Source: Ktedonobacter robiniae
GTDB lineage: Bacteria; Chloroflexota; Ktedonobacteria; Ktedonobacterales; Ktedonobacteraceae
Assembly (NCBI RefSeq): GCF_016587375.1
Contig: NZ_BNJG01000003.1
Coordinates: 1,240,001-1,304,000, forward strand
Direction of reading: 5' to 3'
Length of the DNA: 64,000 nt
Shown here: one piece after another, positions 9,194 through 17,974 of the stretch
How the letters are laid out: each line of letters opens with the position of its first letter
How positions within the stretch are numbered: the stretch's first letter is position 1
Position numbers and translations under genes: made by a program
The notes under the pieces: model-generated
What the model was told of the DNA's origin: nothing
Databases searched by the model: none
The model's input: only the letters and a program-made list of their open reading frames with translations

Positions 9194-10764
9194 GTGTACG
9201 TTGATCTCCCAGCCGAAAATATCCTTTATGAGCGCTATATGGTAGATGAAGTGCTGGGAGAGGGGGGCTTTGGGTCTGTCTATCGCGTCCGAGATATGCA
9301 AGACAACGACCAGGTCTATGCGCTCAAAGAGGTATCGATTCGTCAGAAGACGGAATGGAAAAGCGTACAACTTGAGGCCGAGCTGCTCAAGCAGCTCGAC
9401 CACTACGCTATTCCGCGCTTCTACGGCATGGTTGAAGACCCACTGCGCATGCGCGCCGGTATTTTAATGAGCTATATCGCTGGACCCAACCTGGAGAGTC
9501 TGCGCAGGCAACAGCCTGAGAAACACTTCAAACCCGCGCAGGTTTTCTCCATGATGACGCCGATTGTCGATGCCATTATCTATTTACACCAACAAACGCC
9601 ATCCATCGTCCATCGTGATATCAAGCCCGCCAATATTATCATGCCAGCGTCGGGCCAGGGAGCAGTCCTGGTCGACTTCGGCATCGCCAAGGCCTACGAA
9701 CAGGATAGTACGACCAGCATCCATCGTGTCTGCTCTGCTGGCTATAGCGCGCCTGAACAATATATGACCGGCACCTGCCCCAGACAGATATCTATAGCCT
9801 GGGCGCAACCTGCTATACCCTCCTGACAGGCGAGGTACCCGCCGACGCCCTGACACGCCTCTCTCATATTAGCACCCACCAGGCTGATCCGCTCACACCA
9901 GTCCTGCAACTGGCATCCAACCTCCCTGAGCATATTGCAGAGGCCATCGAATGCGCCCTAGCCATGGAGCCGCAGCACCGTTTCACCTCCGTCAGTGACT
10001 TCTGGCAGGCACTCCACACCCCCCTACCTATCGGCGAACAACCCACACGTAAACGGCCCGTGCCTGAAGCCATTATGTTAGGCACACCCGCAAACTCCTC
10101 GATCTCGAGTGTCGCTACGCAAGCACACACCCTACAGCGATCCTCACAGGCAAAACCCAGCCAGGAGCGTCCATGGAATGTGCATCGCGGCCTGGCAGCC
10201 CTGGCCCTGGTCGTAGTCCTGGCACTCATCCTGGGCACCATGATCTATGCCACAGCCCAGCAGGCAACGGCCAGGGATACACACGCACAAACCATCACAC
10301 CTACCAGCACACCCTCAATGTACAGCGCCCTCGCCAACTACTACACCGGAACAATGACCCCCAAAACATCTATCCATCACACCGCGCTCACCCTGAGCCA
10401 GATCCAGCAACACGACGCTAGTTTCAACGGAACCCTGACTATGGCAGGCCAACCCGGCTCCCTGCATATTGAAGGCACAACCGCTATCGATCACGCTCTC
10501 CAGTTCAACGTCGCCAGCAATAGCGGAACGCTTCTCTTCAAGGGCCAGATCTACCCCGATGGACATCTCGCCGGCAGCTACTGCCCCCAGACCCAGAGCA
10601 CCACCTGCGACACCGGCACCTGGAGCGCCACCCCCACGTCTCCCCCACCCACGCCCACGCCCACGAAATCTGTCACACCCCCTCCAACCCCAACCAGTAG
10701 AGGTGGAAACAACAAGGGTAATGACAACGGTAATAAGAAAAAACACAAGGGAGGGGAAGCCTAA
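9194..10764 (+). pseudogene. Membrane Ser/Thr protein kinase, split by a 1-base frameshift
   Basis: The first frame (9194-9781) encodes a Hanks-type kinase: Gly loop GEGGFGSVY (22-30), ATP Lys in YALKE (45), catalytic loop HRDIKPANII (Asp142), DFG (161-163) and APE (186-188). The frame then shifts by -1 at the C-run 9778-9781; from 9781 the next frame continues the kinase fold (QTDIYSLGATCYTLLTG) to helix I, then a TM segment (GLAALALVVVLALILG) and a Pro/Thr-rich extracytoplasmic tail to 10764. The two parts join to about 523 residues if one C is restored. Either a sequencing error in the C-run or a recent inactivation; a programmed shift is unlikely. The tail lacks PASTA repeats. Confidence 0.8.
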
Positions 10765-11164
10765 GTAGGGCCTACGCCCATGCAGGAAGACAGATCCCAG
10801 TAGCCGCGTACGCTAGTAGCGCCCTACGCCATCGTCGTGTAGTAAGCATGCAGAACCGCGTCTAGCAGGCCGGGGAAGCGGGCTTGCAAGTCTTCGCGCT
10901 CGCGTTTATCCTGCTCACCTCGCGCATCGGGAGACAGGCAAAAGAGCAGGGCGTGATCAAGGCTGCGTAAGCCTCTGACAGTGGTACAAGATCCAGGTCG
11001 TGGGTAAAAAGCCGTCTGTTCCTACACCTGAGTTGAGGCGTAGAGCCAGGCGGCTCTAGAAATACATCTGCGCATAGGTCAGTACAAAGAGAGGAGAGCT
11101 ACCTGCCCCTTCACATTCATGATTTGATCTTGTTCCTGCTCTGTAGCAGCGTGGGTAGACCCTT
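10765..11164. other. Intergenic region with a decayed gene remnant and half a repeat
   Basis: This 400-bp stretch has no intact gene. At 10799-10821 it carries the left arm of the hairpin family seen at 35695-35751 without its right arm. Coding traces on the minus strand (10824 to about 11100) are described separately. Confidence 0.5.
10824..11100 (-). pseudogene. Possible decayed HEPN-like gene remnant
   Basis: On the minus strand, coding-like segments lie in shifting frames: LFTHDLDLVPLSEAYAAL, reminiscent of the THDL segment of HEPN-domain proteins, then after a frame change LRSLDHALLFCLSPDARG and DLQARFPGLLDAVLHAYY, ending at a TAG (10824-10826). At least one frameshift separates them and no start is evident. 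The family call rests on one short motif and is tentative. No partner nucleotidyltransferase gene remains. Confidence 0.3.
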
Positions 11165-11701
11165 TTATTTCCCGGCCCGCTTCATCATGGCCTTCAGCGC
11201 CTCTATCTCGCCCAGGTGCCCACAGCTGCCCAGAAAGACTGTTTGCAGCATTTGCTGTTTTGTGAGTTCAGCTCCCGGATATATCGGCTGCTGCAGTGGT
11301 TCGGAAGAAGGCAGGGAACGCAAGAATGTGCATATGACCTCACATAGCTGGTCCAGGTACATGAGCAGGTCCTGGGCACTAAGCGGCGGGATAGCAGCGA
11401 CCTCTTCCAGCGTATAGCCAGTTACCGCGCCCAGGCCTTTCTCACCAATGCCTTGCGGATTATAGCCTGTGCGTTCAGCCCAGCCACGTGTAAGCCAGAG
11501 CTCCTCTGCTGGCTTTCTCCCATCTAGAAGACGCGCGACGACATCAAGCCAACGGCTAAAATGCCAGACCGTCACGCCAATAGAATTCCCTTCCGCGTCC
11601 GGCTGCCAGGCCAGCTCCCGCTCTGAAAGGCCCTCCACCTCAAGATGCGCCCACTTAGACAGCGACTCTATAAGCTCGGCATAAAGTTCGATATCCTGCA
11701 T
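11165..11701 (-). CDS. DinB/YfiT-like metal-binding four-helix protein
   Basis: The protein is 178 residues and predicted to form the DinB four-helix bundle. Candidate metal ligands are His47 in VTVWHFSRWLD and His162 in CGHLGEIEAL, the usual positions of this superfamily (third ligand less clear). Such proteins include thiol-dependent S-transferases (bacillithiol or mycothiol linked) but most members have no known substrate. ATG at 11701 follows AAGGAGAA. It is divergent from the LysR gene. Specific activity unknown. Confidence 0.72.
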   Translation of the reverse strand: MQDIELYAELIESLSKWAHLEVEGLSERELAWQPDAEGNSIGVTVWHFSRWLDVVARLLDGRKPAEELWLTRGWAERTGYNPQGIGEKGLGAVTGYTLEEVAAIPPLSAQDLLMYLDQLCEVICTFLRSLPSSEPLQQPIYPGAELTKQQMLQTVFLGSCGHLGEIEALKAMMKRAGK

Positions 11702-11843
11702 TATGATTTTTCTCCTTTGTTCATCCTGTCAAACAAACACTCTTCCCTGGCACTACTTTCCGGCTCTCTTCTATCTCTTGTCTCGGCTCACTGCGCGAAC
11801 CACGGGGAAAGGACAACCTTCCCTTTGAGCACCTCAGGCATGA

Positions 11844-11861
11844 AAGAGAGAATTCTCTCTT
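11844..11861. promoter_or_regulatory. 18-bp perfect palindrome in a divergent promoter region
   Basis: AAGAGAGAATTCTCTCTT reads the same on both strands. It lies between the DinB-like gene (-) and the LysR gene (+), about 118 bp before the LysR start, a reasonable place for an operator. Its regulator is unknown. Confidence 0.4.
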
Positions 11862-11978
11862 CGAGGCTCCACTTGTGGCGCGCCAATTGGCCTTCTCAAG
11901 CATAGGGTTTATTATGATATAGTGTCAATATCAAGTTTCTGAGCATTTATTTCATTTTTACTGAACGAAGGAGGCAGG

Positions 11979-12860
11979 ATGGAACTACGCTACCTTGCGA
12001 CATTTCAGACTATTGTGCGTGAAGGGAGCTTTATCAAAGCCGCCGAGACGCTTTCCTATGCCCCATCGACCATAACCCTACATGTACAGCACCTGGAGTC
12101 GGAGCTAGGATTCAAGCTCTTTGTGCGCCAGGGGAAACAAATTCAGCTCTCAACTGCTGGGCAGGCACTCTATGAGCAGGCAGATACTCTGCTTCAGCAC
12201 GCCCGCACACTTGAGCAAACCATGAAAGAAATCGTTGCCGGCGAAAGCGGCAGTCTGCGCATAGGAGTTATCGAGCCTGCCGCCAGTGTGTACTTCATGC
12301 CCCTGCTGGCCGAATTCTGCCAGGAATATCCCAAAATGCATGTGACATTGGAGGTTACAAGCACGCACTTTATCTGTCAATGTGTAGCAACAGGCAAGCT
12401 GGAAATCGGCCTCTGTTCTCCTCCACCAGCCGAACTGGGCTTAACCTTTGAGCCGCTCTTTTTTGAACCCATCGCCCTCCTCATCCCTGCGACACACCCC
12501 CTGGCCCAGCTTTCGCGCGTGACGCTAGCCGACTTGCAAGATCAACCCCTGCTACTTACTGGTCAGTACTGCGCCTACCGTGAAACCATTGAGCATTTCT
12601 TCACTCAACGCGGCCTCAATATGCGCCCATGCATGGAGATCAGCAGCTTTGACACCCTTAAGCAAGGGGTAAAAGCCGGTATTGGTATCGCGGTTGTTCC
12701 CGCCAGAGCCGTCACACCTGCTCCAGAAGGAACTGTTCTCCACCCCCTTGCCGATTTTGAGCTGCGATTGCCCGTAGGCCTGATTCGTTCATCACAACAC
12801 TACGTCTCCCGTCCTGTACTGGAAAAACTCATCACAAAGTTACGCACACAGGCTGAGTGA
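11979..12860 (+). CDS. LysR-family transcriptional regulator
   Basis: The protein is 293 residues. Residues 1-60 form the winged HTH (MELRYLATFQTIVREGSF then KAAETLSYAPSTITLHVQHLE) and about 90-290 the periplasmic-binding-like effector domain. The ATG follows GAAGGAGG. LysR proteins usually act on a divergent neighbour or nearby operon; here the candidates are the DinB-like gene and the downstream adenosine deaminase. The effector cannot be inferred. Confidence 0.88.
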   Translation: MELRYLATFQTIVREGSFIKAAETLSYAPSTITLHVQHLESELGFKLFVRQGKQIQLSTAGQALYEQADTLLQHARTLEQTMKEIVAGESGSLRIGVIEPAASVYFMPLLAEFCQEYPKMHVTLEVTSTHFICQCVATGKLEIGLCSPPPAELGLTFEPLFFEPIALLIPATHPLAQLSRVTLADLQDQPLLLTGQYCAYRETIEHFFTQRGLNMRPCMEISSFDTLKQGVKAGIGIAVVPARAVTPAPEGTVLHPLADFELRLPVGLIRSSQHYVSRPVLEKLITKLRTQAE

Positions 12861-13092
12861 TGAGAGTTCCCCCAGTGTCTTCAAAAGAATAGACTGTTAC
12901 ATTTCCTCTGATCGTGACGTTTGTTGAGGTGAGATCTCTAAAAATTGAGGAATATGATGCATCAGCCCCAACATCCTATAGCAGCGCAGCCCCCGCACGC
13001 ATCGTCTCCCACAATTTGCATCTCCCGCCAGAACCTCATACACTGTATGAGAGATCAATGAGACTATGTTTATTCAGCATTGGGAGAGATGT

Positions 13093-14148
13093 ATGTCGAT
13101 AGAACAGTATTTACGGGAGGCACCGAAGGCGGAACTGCATGTCCACCTGGAGGGCGCGGTCCGTCCCGATACGCTGTTAAAGCTGGCACAGCGCAATGGA
13201 GCATCCTTGCCGAGTAAGAGCGTGGAAGAGCTTCAGCAGTGGTTCCAGTATCGTGATTTCAAGCACTTTATTGAGATTTACCTGGCTATTTCGAGCTGCC
13301 TGAAGCAGGCCGAGGACTATGAGCTGATTGCTTATGAATTTGGCGAGACGATGGCGCAACAGAACGTGTGCTATGCCGAAGTGACCTTTTCGCCCTGCAC
13401 ACATGCCTTTACCCTGGGCGTGCCCTTCGATACCTATTTCGCGGGCCTGACACGTGGCCGGGAGCGGGCGCACCAGGATTTTGGCGTCGAGATCAACTGG
13501 GTCTTTGATATCGTGCGCAATCTGTGCAACGAGCCAGGCGTCTCTGAGCGTGCCGACTACACCGTCAAGGTGGCAAAAGAAGGAATGCGCGACGGGGTAG
13601 TAGCTCTCGGCCTGGGCGGCAACGAGGTTGGTCATCCTCCTGAGTGGTTCGAGCGCTGGTTTAATGAGGCACGCGCTGCTGGCCTGCATAGCGATCCTCA
13701 CGCAGGCGAGATCGCGGGTCCCGAGAGCGTCTGGGGCGCGGTGAAGGTCCTGGGTGCTGAACGCATCGGGCATGGTGTACGCTCAGCCGAGGATGAGAGC
13801 CTGCTGACCTACCTCGCCGAGCACCAGATTCCCCTGGAGGTCAATCCAACCAGCAATATCTGCCTGGGCGTCTATCCCGATTACTCACACCATCCCCTAC
13901 TCAAATTGATGGACGCAGGCATTCCCGTCACGGTCAATACCGACGATCCACCACTCTTTAATACGACACTCAACCACGAGATAGACCTGCTCCACAGCAC
14001 CTTCCAGCTCGAAGTGGCTACCATCAATACGCTCCTATTAAATGGGATACGCTACAGCTTCCTGCCCGCCGAGCGCAAAGCTACCCTGCTCGCGAAATTC
14101 GAGGCTCAGATGCTAGACCTCACCAAGCGCCACTTGCTGGCAGAGTAA
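13093..14148 (+). CDS. add: Adenosine deaminase (or adenine deaminase type)
   Basis: This enzyme of 351 residues from the ATG at 13093 (GGGAGA upstream) deaminates adenosine to inosine in purine salvage. Zn and catalytic motifs are complete: AELHVHLEG (His16, His18), DPHAGE (His203, catalytic Glu206), ERIGHGVR (His227) and VNTDDPPLF (Asp284, Asp285). NPTSN at 251-255 matches the substrate loop. The upstream in-frame start at 13066 would add nine residues before the conserved start and is not favoured. It ends 32 bp before a 23-bp hairpin shared with the convergent EamA gene. Confidence 0.9.
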   Translation: MSIEQYLREAPKAELHVHLEGAVRPDTLLKLAQRNGASLPSKSVEELQQWFQYRDFKHFIEIYLAISSCLKQAEDYELIAYEFGETMAQQNVCYAEVTFSPCTHAFTLGVPFDTYFAGLTRGRERAHQDFGVEINWVFDIVRNLCNEPGVSERADYTVKVAKEGMRDGVVALGLGGNEVGHPPEWFERWFNEARAAGLHSDPHAGEIAGPESVWGAVKVLGAERIGHGVRSAEDESLLTYLAEHQIPLEVNPTSNICLGVYPDYSHHPLLKLMDAGIPVTVNTDDPPLFNTTLNHEIDLLHSTFQLEVATINTLLLNGIRYSFLPAERKATLLAKFEAQMLDLTKRHLLAE

Positions 14149-14180
14149 CCTCTGATACATGTGATCAATATTTTTCATGT

Positions 14181-14228
14181 AACATAGGCACTAGGTTCAT
14201 GGCGTGCCATGAACCTAGTGCCTATGTT
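14181..14228. repeat. Near-perfect palindrome, 23-bp arms, 2-nt centre
   Basis: Arms 14181-14203 and 14206-14228 are exact reverse complements. The right arm reaches the first base of the stop codon of the EamA gene (14228-14230). It lies between convergent add (+) and the exporter (-). Confidence 0.85.
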
Positions 14229-15211
14229 TAATCACGTGCGCGTACCGGGCGGTTGATCAGGGCGATGCCAGCGGCAACCGCGACCAGGCCCAGGGCGTCG
14301 CGCAGTGTGAAGGGTTCGCCCAGCAGGAGGGCCGCCAGGGCCAGACCCGCTATCGGCGTCAAGAAGTAGTAGGCGCTGACCACGCTGGCCTCACCTCGCT
14401 GCAGGAGCCAGAACCAGAGCAGCGAGGCCCCAATGCTGATCACCAGCACAAGGTAAAGGAAAGACTCGATCAGTGGCGCGTTCAGGGTAAACTGCTCAGG
14501 ATGCTCAAAGAGCAAGGCTGGTATCAGCAACGCGAGGCCAGCAGCCCCCAGTTGCACAGTGTTGACGACGAAGGCGTGCTCGCGTGGAGGATAGCGCTTG
14601 TAAAAAAGCGTAGCAGCAACCAGTCCAATGACGCCAATAAAGGAGATGAGCATACCACCCACAGTATCGAGCTGCCCATTGCCATTCAGCCTGGCTCCCA
14701 TGACAAAGAGGACGCCGCCAAAGCCCAGGAGAAGTCCCAGGACACGCCACCATGTCAAGCGCTCACGCAGCACAAAAGGCGCAACCAGGGTCAGCAGCAG
14801 CGGATTTGTCGCCGCGATAATCGAGCCCATACCTGCCGAGAGAGAGCGCAACGCCTCATAGTTACAGCCCAGGTAAAGGGCACAATTGAGCAGACCAAAG
14901 AGGGAGAGGCGTCCCCAGGCGGCCCAGCCACGCGGCCAGGGCACACGCCAAGCCCACGCCAACAGCGCCATCAGCAGCGCGGCCACCAGAAAGCGGATCG
15001 CGAGAAAGGTCAGCGGCGGGCTATAGCTCACGCCAACCTTGGTGGCGATAAAGGCCGAACCCCAGAGCAGAATATAGAAGAGTGCCACAGCCACAATCAG
15101 CGGTGAACGCCGAGTGAGAGAGGCAACCTTCCCGACCGTACTCTCATTCTGCCGAGAAAAATCAGTTGAGGGCTCCTGCCGCACCGCGCGCGCCTGGTCC
15201 GCTGTATCCAT
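14228..15211 (-). CDS. EamA/DMT-family transporter
   Basis: The protein is 327 residues with about ten hydrophobic helices in two EamA repeats (roughly 35-170 and 185-325). Markers are FYILLWGSAFIATKVG in the first helix, LRSLSAGMGSIIAATNPLL, and the second repeat with LQRGEASVVSAYYFLTPI. Typical of drug/metabolite exporters of the RhaT/YdcZ type in the inner membrane. The N-terminal 30 residues are hydrophilic. The substrate is unknown. Convergent with add. Confidence 0.87.
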   Translation of the reverse strand: MDTADQARAVRQEPSTDFSRQNESTVGKVASLTRRSPLIVAVALFYILLWGSAFIATKVGVSYSPPLTFLAIRFLVAALLMALLAWAWRVPWPRGWAAWGRLSLFGLLNCALYLGCNYEALRSLSAGMGSIIAATNPLLLTLVAPFVLRERLTWWRVLGLLLGFGGVLFVMGARLNGNGQLDTVGGMLISFIGVIGLVAATLFYKRYPPREHAFVVNTVQLGAAGLALLIPALLFEHPEQFTLNAPLIESFLYLVLVISIGASLLWFWLLQRGEASVVSAYYFLTPIAGLALAALLLGEPFTLRDALGLVAVAAGIALINRPVRARD

Positions 15212-15278
15212 CTAGTTATGACTCCATTCTAATTTGCATATGTCAAAGATAATGATAGCCGTCCAGATGCGCTTTTGC

Positions 15279-15317
15279 TACAGCCAATCGCACGCAACCT
15301 ACATTATATTGGCTGTA
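15279..15317. repeat. 10-bp inverted repeat after an oxidoreductase gene
   Basis: Arms 15279-15288 and 15308-15317 pair over a 19-nt loop, just past the 3' end of the minus-strand flavin gene. It is a weaker possible terminator. Confidence 0.4.
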
Positions 15318-15337
15318 ACCCGGCGCTACACATCTTA

Positions 15338-15973
15338 CTAATACAGGCGCTTGCGGTAGCTTTCCTCCAGATAGGCATCCATGTCTGCAACAGAGGTGTT
15401 CGCGGGATGAATCTGCTCTACCAGGATTCGTCCCAGGGAGGGGATAACCGAGCGCTCAGGCCAGGTTGTGGGATCCCAGAGATGTGAGCGTTTGGCCGCT
15501 TTGGCGCAGTGCATGAAGCACTCCTCGACCTCAAGTGCGATGGCGGCGAGCGGAAGCTTCCTCTGGGCCTCCATCCCTTCGAGCAATGCGCGATCACGAA
15601 TAATCTGCGCGCGCCCATTCACGCGCAGTATCTCCTCAACGCCTGGAATCAGGAAGAGCAGGCCAGCCGCCGAGGTCTGGAGGATGTTGCGCAAGGAGTC
15701 GAGCCTGCGATTCCCGGGACGCTCAGGAATGAGCAGCGTCTTCTCATCCAACACCTGGACGAAACCGGGGGCATCACCACGCGGTGAGACATCGTAGTGC
15801 CCATCAGCGCTCGCCGTGCCAAGCAGCAGAAAGGGAGAGTGAGCTATAAAATTACGGCAGTGGCTATCCAGCGTGGAGAGCTGTTTGCGCACCACCAGCT
15901 CGCTTGGAAAACCTAGAAGTTCGCGCAGCTCTTCCTCAGAGGTAATGACCTCTTGAAATTGGGACGTGCTCAT
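15338..15973 (-). CDS. Pyridoxamine-5'-phosphate-oxidase-like flavoprotein, MSMEG_1061 type
   Basis: The protein is 211 residues with the split-barrel FMN fold: HSPFLLLGTASADGHYDVSPRGD (residues about 45-68) is the characteristic flavin-binding start, followed by RPGNRRLDSLRNIL and a C-terminal ECFMHCAKAAKRSHLW segment. This matches the MSMEG_1061 family of F420/FMN-type oxidoreductases. The natural substrate is not known. It is 126 bp upstream of the EamA gene on the same strand, and may be cotranscribed with it. Confidence 0.8.
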   Translation of the reverse strand: MSTSQFQEVITSEEELRELLGFPSELVVRKQLSTLDSHCRNFIAHSPFLLLGTASADGHYDVSPRGDAPGFVQVLDEKTLLIPERPGNRRLDSLRNILQTSAAGLLFLIPGVEEILRVNGRAQIIRDRALLEGMEAQRKLPLAAIALEVEECFMHCAKAAKRSHLWDPTTWPERSVIPSLGRILVEQIHPANTSVADMDAYLEESYRKRLY

Positions 15974-16377
15974 AAAATAAATACAACCTTTCGCTCTCGT
16001 TTTTTCAATCCATCACTCTAGCATACCACTAGAATGCTTCAGAAATAAAAAGAGGGGAGTATCGAGTGCAACCAGAGAAGCGTTGTAGCACGCCACAACG
16101 TATACTCTAGTAACAGAGGCTATTCTGTGAGGAGCAGACTCAATGCCAGTGCATCTGTTTTATGTTTGCTTACCAGTGTTTCTCTTGTCTAAGCGTAAAG
16201 TATCAGGTTCCTTTGTATCAAGCTGAGAATTATTCGCCTGAGCAAACAGAGAACGGTAAGGCTCCTATCCATACCCGGTAGTGAATAAAAGCTTACACTC
16301 AGGTACAATAAATACTAATAGCTTGCTTTTAGCTACTTGTGGTTCAGCCTTATCAACTGAACAAGAGAGAGAGATTG
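15974..16377. other. Intergenic region, 404 bp
   Basis: This lies between divergent genes at 15973 (-) and 16378 (+). It contains a possible 27-codon reading frame at 16143-16226 (+) with a GAGGAG site, which I consider too weak to call. No other structure seen. Confidence 0.35.
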
Positions 16378-16674
16378 ATGAGTATAGCGATAAAACACAT
16401 GGATATAGATCAGTTACCAAAGACACCCTCTACATTTGCGAATGTTGTAGAGCAATTCTTGCAAGAATGCTGCATATTGGAAGAGCAGCAAAGCATTGAG
16501 GATGCTCAGCTCTTCGCCAATTTCCGTGCATACTACAAACGAGTATGGCAGGGCGAGCCGCATCCGGCGCTGCTTGGCCAGTTTCGCGTTGAACTTACAC
16601 AGCGAGGCTACCACTCCAGCAGCGACAAGCATCCTACCTGGTACGGCCTTACGCTTCGCCCCAAAGATACATAG
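16378..16674 (+). CDS. Winged-helix protein resembling the C-terminal tail of phage/plasmid primases
   Basis: The protein is 98 residues from the ATG at 16378 (GAGAGAGA upstream). From about residue 15 the pattern VEQFLQECCILE, FANFRAYYKRVW, LLGQFRVELTQRGY and TWYGLTLRP resembles the winged-helix domain that ends D5/P4-type primase-helicases (a helix-rich module ending in a Trp/Tyr-Gly-x-x-Leu strand). Here it stands alone, with no primase or helicase around it. It may be a remnant of a mobile element or an independent DNA-binding protein. The family likeness is by pattern recognition only. Confidence 0.55.
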   Translation: MSIAIKHMDIDQLPKTPSTFANVVEQFLQECCILEEQQSIEDAQLFANFRAYYKRVWQGEPHPALLGQFRVELTQRGYHSSSDKHPTWYGLTLRPKDT

Positions 16675-16848
16675 ATAGAACAGATATCTCGGTTGGAAGG
16701 CTCTGAACGCCCCTTTCTAGTTGATGAACATAACAGGGCGCCTCGTGCCTTGCTTCAGCCCCAATCTTCCCTCGCCTCTACCCAACTGATCTTTAAGGCA
16801 AAGTTTCTTAGCCAATCAACATAGCTCTCCAATATCGTCATTCCCTTA

Positions 16849-17181
16849 TCACTCTCGCTCTGGCGTATCCTCTTTCTCTGACTGGGCCTGATTCCAGCTA
16901 CACAAAAGCTGCACAGCCATTTCTTTCTCTATGCTTGCGCGCTCTTCTTTGCTCGAAAGAGTCCAGTTCATGAGACGGTAAGAGCCCCCAAACGAGATAA
17001 TAAACGCTGGAAGCGACACCAATACAATCAGGCTTCCAAACAAGAGATCGTGTGTGATAGCGAGTAGAATTCCACAGACAAGAGTCGCTAAACAACTTAC
17101 CAGGGCAATACCTACAAAAATAAACGTCTCCTTGTTTGGCACCAGGCCTATGTTCCACAGCAGGCGTCGTACTTTCTCCAT
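16849..17181 (-). CDS. Small two-TM membrane protein of unknown function
   Basis: The protein is 110 residues. Two hydrophobic segments (about 20-42, FVGIALVSCLATLVCGILLA, and 47-66, LLFGSLIVLVSLPAFIISFG) are followed by a charged cytosolic tail with many Glu and Lys. The ATG at 17181 has an AAAGGA site. I do not recognise a family. A TTGACA box lies upstream on the minus strand at about 17266-17271, suggesting its own promoter. Confidence 0.55.
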   Translation of the reverse strand: MEKVRRLLWNIGLVPNKETFIFVGIALVSCLATLVCGILLAITHDLLFGSLIVLVSLPAFIISFGGSYRLMNWTLSSKEERASIEKEMAVQLLCSWNQAQSEKEDTPERE

Positions 17182-17345
17182 AGATGCGTCCTTTCATTTT
17201 TTATAACTATTAGCAATACAATTTAAAACCATTTGCTATATATAGTTTTAACATGTTGGAAAGCGCTTTGTCAATGAATAGATGCAACTAAGAATAACGA
17301 GAAACACAGGCGAAAACTGGCAGCACTACTTCATATCTCATTTAG

Positions 17346-17420
17346 TAGATGATGTGGAGTGGCAATGCTGCGGGCATTGCCACTCCACATCATCTATTTC
17401 TACTTAGCGTCGCAGACACT
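17346..17420. repeat. Perfect 23-bp hairpin plus conserved flanking box
   Basis: Arms 17346-17368 and 17374-17396 pair exactly with a 5-nt loop. Ten bases later, 17406-17420 reads AGCGTCGCAGACACT, matching 14 of 15 bases of a box just after another hairpin at 30636-30650. It lies 3' of the small ORF at 17430 (-). Confidence 0.8.
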
Positions 17421-17429
17421 AAACAGTGA

Positions 17430-17537
17430 TTAGAAGAAGAATAAGAGAGAACCAAACAACACGGCAACAGTAAAAGCGATCAAAAGAACATATATAGCAT
17501 GTTTAGCATTGGAGCCACCATAATTTAAATTTGTCAT
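17430..17537 (-). CDS. Very small single-TM protein (35 residues)
   Basis: The reading frame begins MTNLNYGGSNAKHAIYVLLI and ends in a hydrophobic stretch with three Phe. A strong Shine-Dalgarno run of six G (17547-17542 on the minus strand) precedes the ATG at good distance. The short Gly/Asn/Tyr head followed by one TM helix resembles small YjcZ-like or other membrane micropeptides. A perfect hairpin follows its stop, as for larger genes here. Function unknown. Confidence 0.5.
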   Translation of the reverse strand: MTNLNYGGSNAKHAIYVLLIAFTVAVLFGSLLFFF

Positions 17538-17974
17538 TTCATACCCCCCAATAAACAACTGGTAGGATCAGAAAACCTTCAGGTATCAACACGAACGATA
17601 AGAGGAAAAAGTATTCAAAGAAACGCAATGAATCACTAAAACATAGTATGTACTAAACGCTCACGCTCCTCAATGCGTCACTTCATAAATTTTCTGTGAG
17701 TTTGCTCACATCACTTCCCATTCTCATCTGCTTCTTGCCTCGGCTCGTTACGCTCGCCGAGGGGGAAGGGGGTGTGGGTGGAAAACGGCTTTGCCGTTTT
17801 CCACCCACACCCCCTTCCCCCTGAACGCCTGCGGCGCGAAGGGCTCCATATGCATGAGGATTGGAAAGCCCTGATTTCTATACAGCCTGGTTTGACAGTG
17901 CGCTTCTCTGCGTGTATGCTAATACATAGAAATCCGAGGTATATAGATTTGCATAGTATATGGTACTACGAGGT
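17538..17974. other. Intergenic region, 437 bp
   Basis: This lies between the small protein gene (-) and padR (+). It contains the 30-bp hairpin at 17761-17823 and an AT-rich promoter stretch (17915-17965) with repeated ATAGATTTGCATAG-like words that may include the PadR operator. No gene seen. Confidence 0.4.
17761..17823. repeat. Perfect inverted repeat, 30-bp stem, 3-nt loop
   Basis: Arms 17761-17790 and 17794-17823 are exact reverse complements. The outer flanks are rich in GCG words (CGTTACGCTCGCC on the left, CGCCTGCGGCGCG on the right), as around other hairpins of this window. It is the one clear hairpin not directly at a recognised gene end, so a lost gene or a mobile origin is possible. 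Confidence 0.85.

Noticed and set aside
12914..13102. 62-residue frame upstream of add
   Set aside because: Overlaps the add start, lacks a ribosome site and shows no coding pattern.
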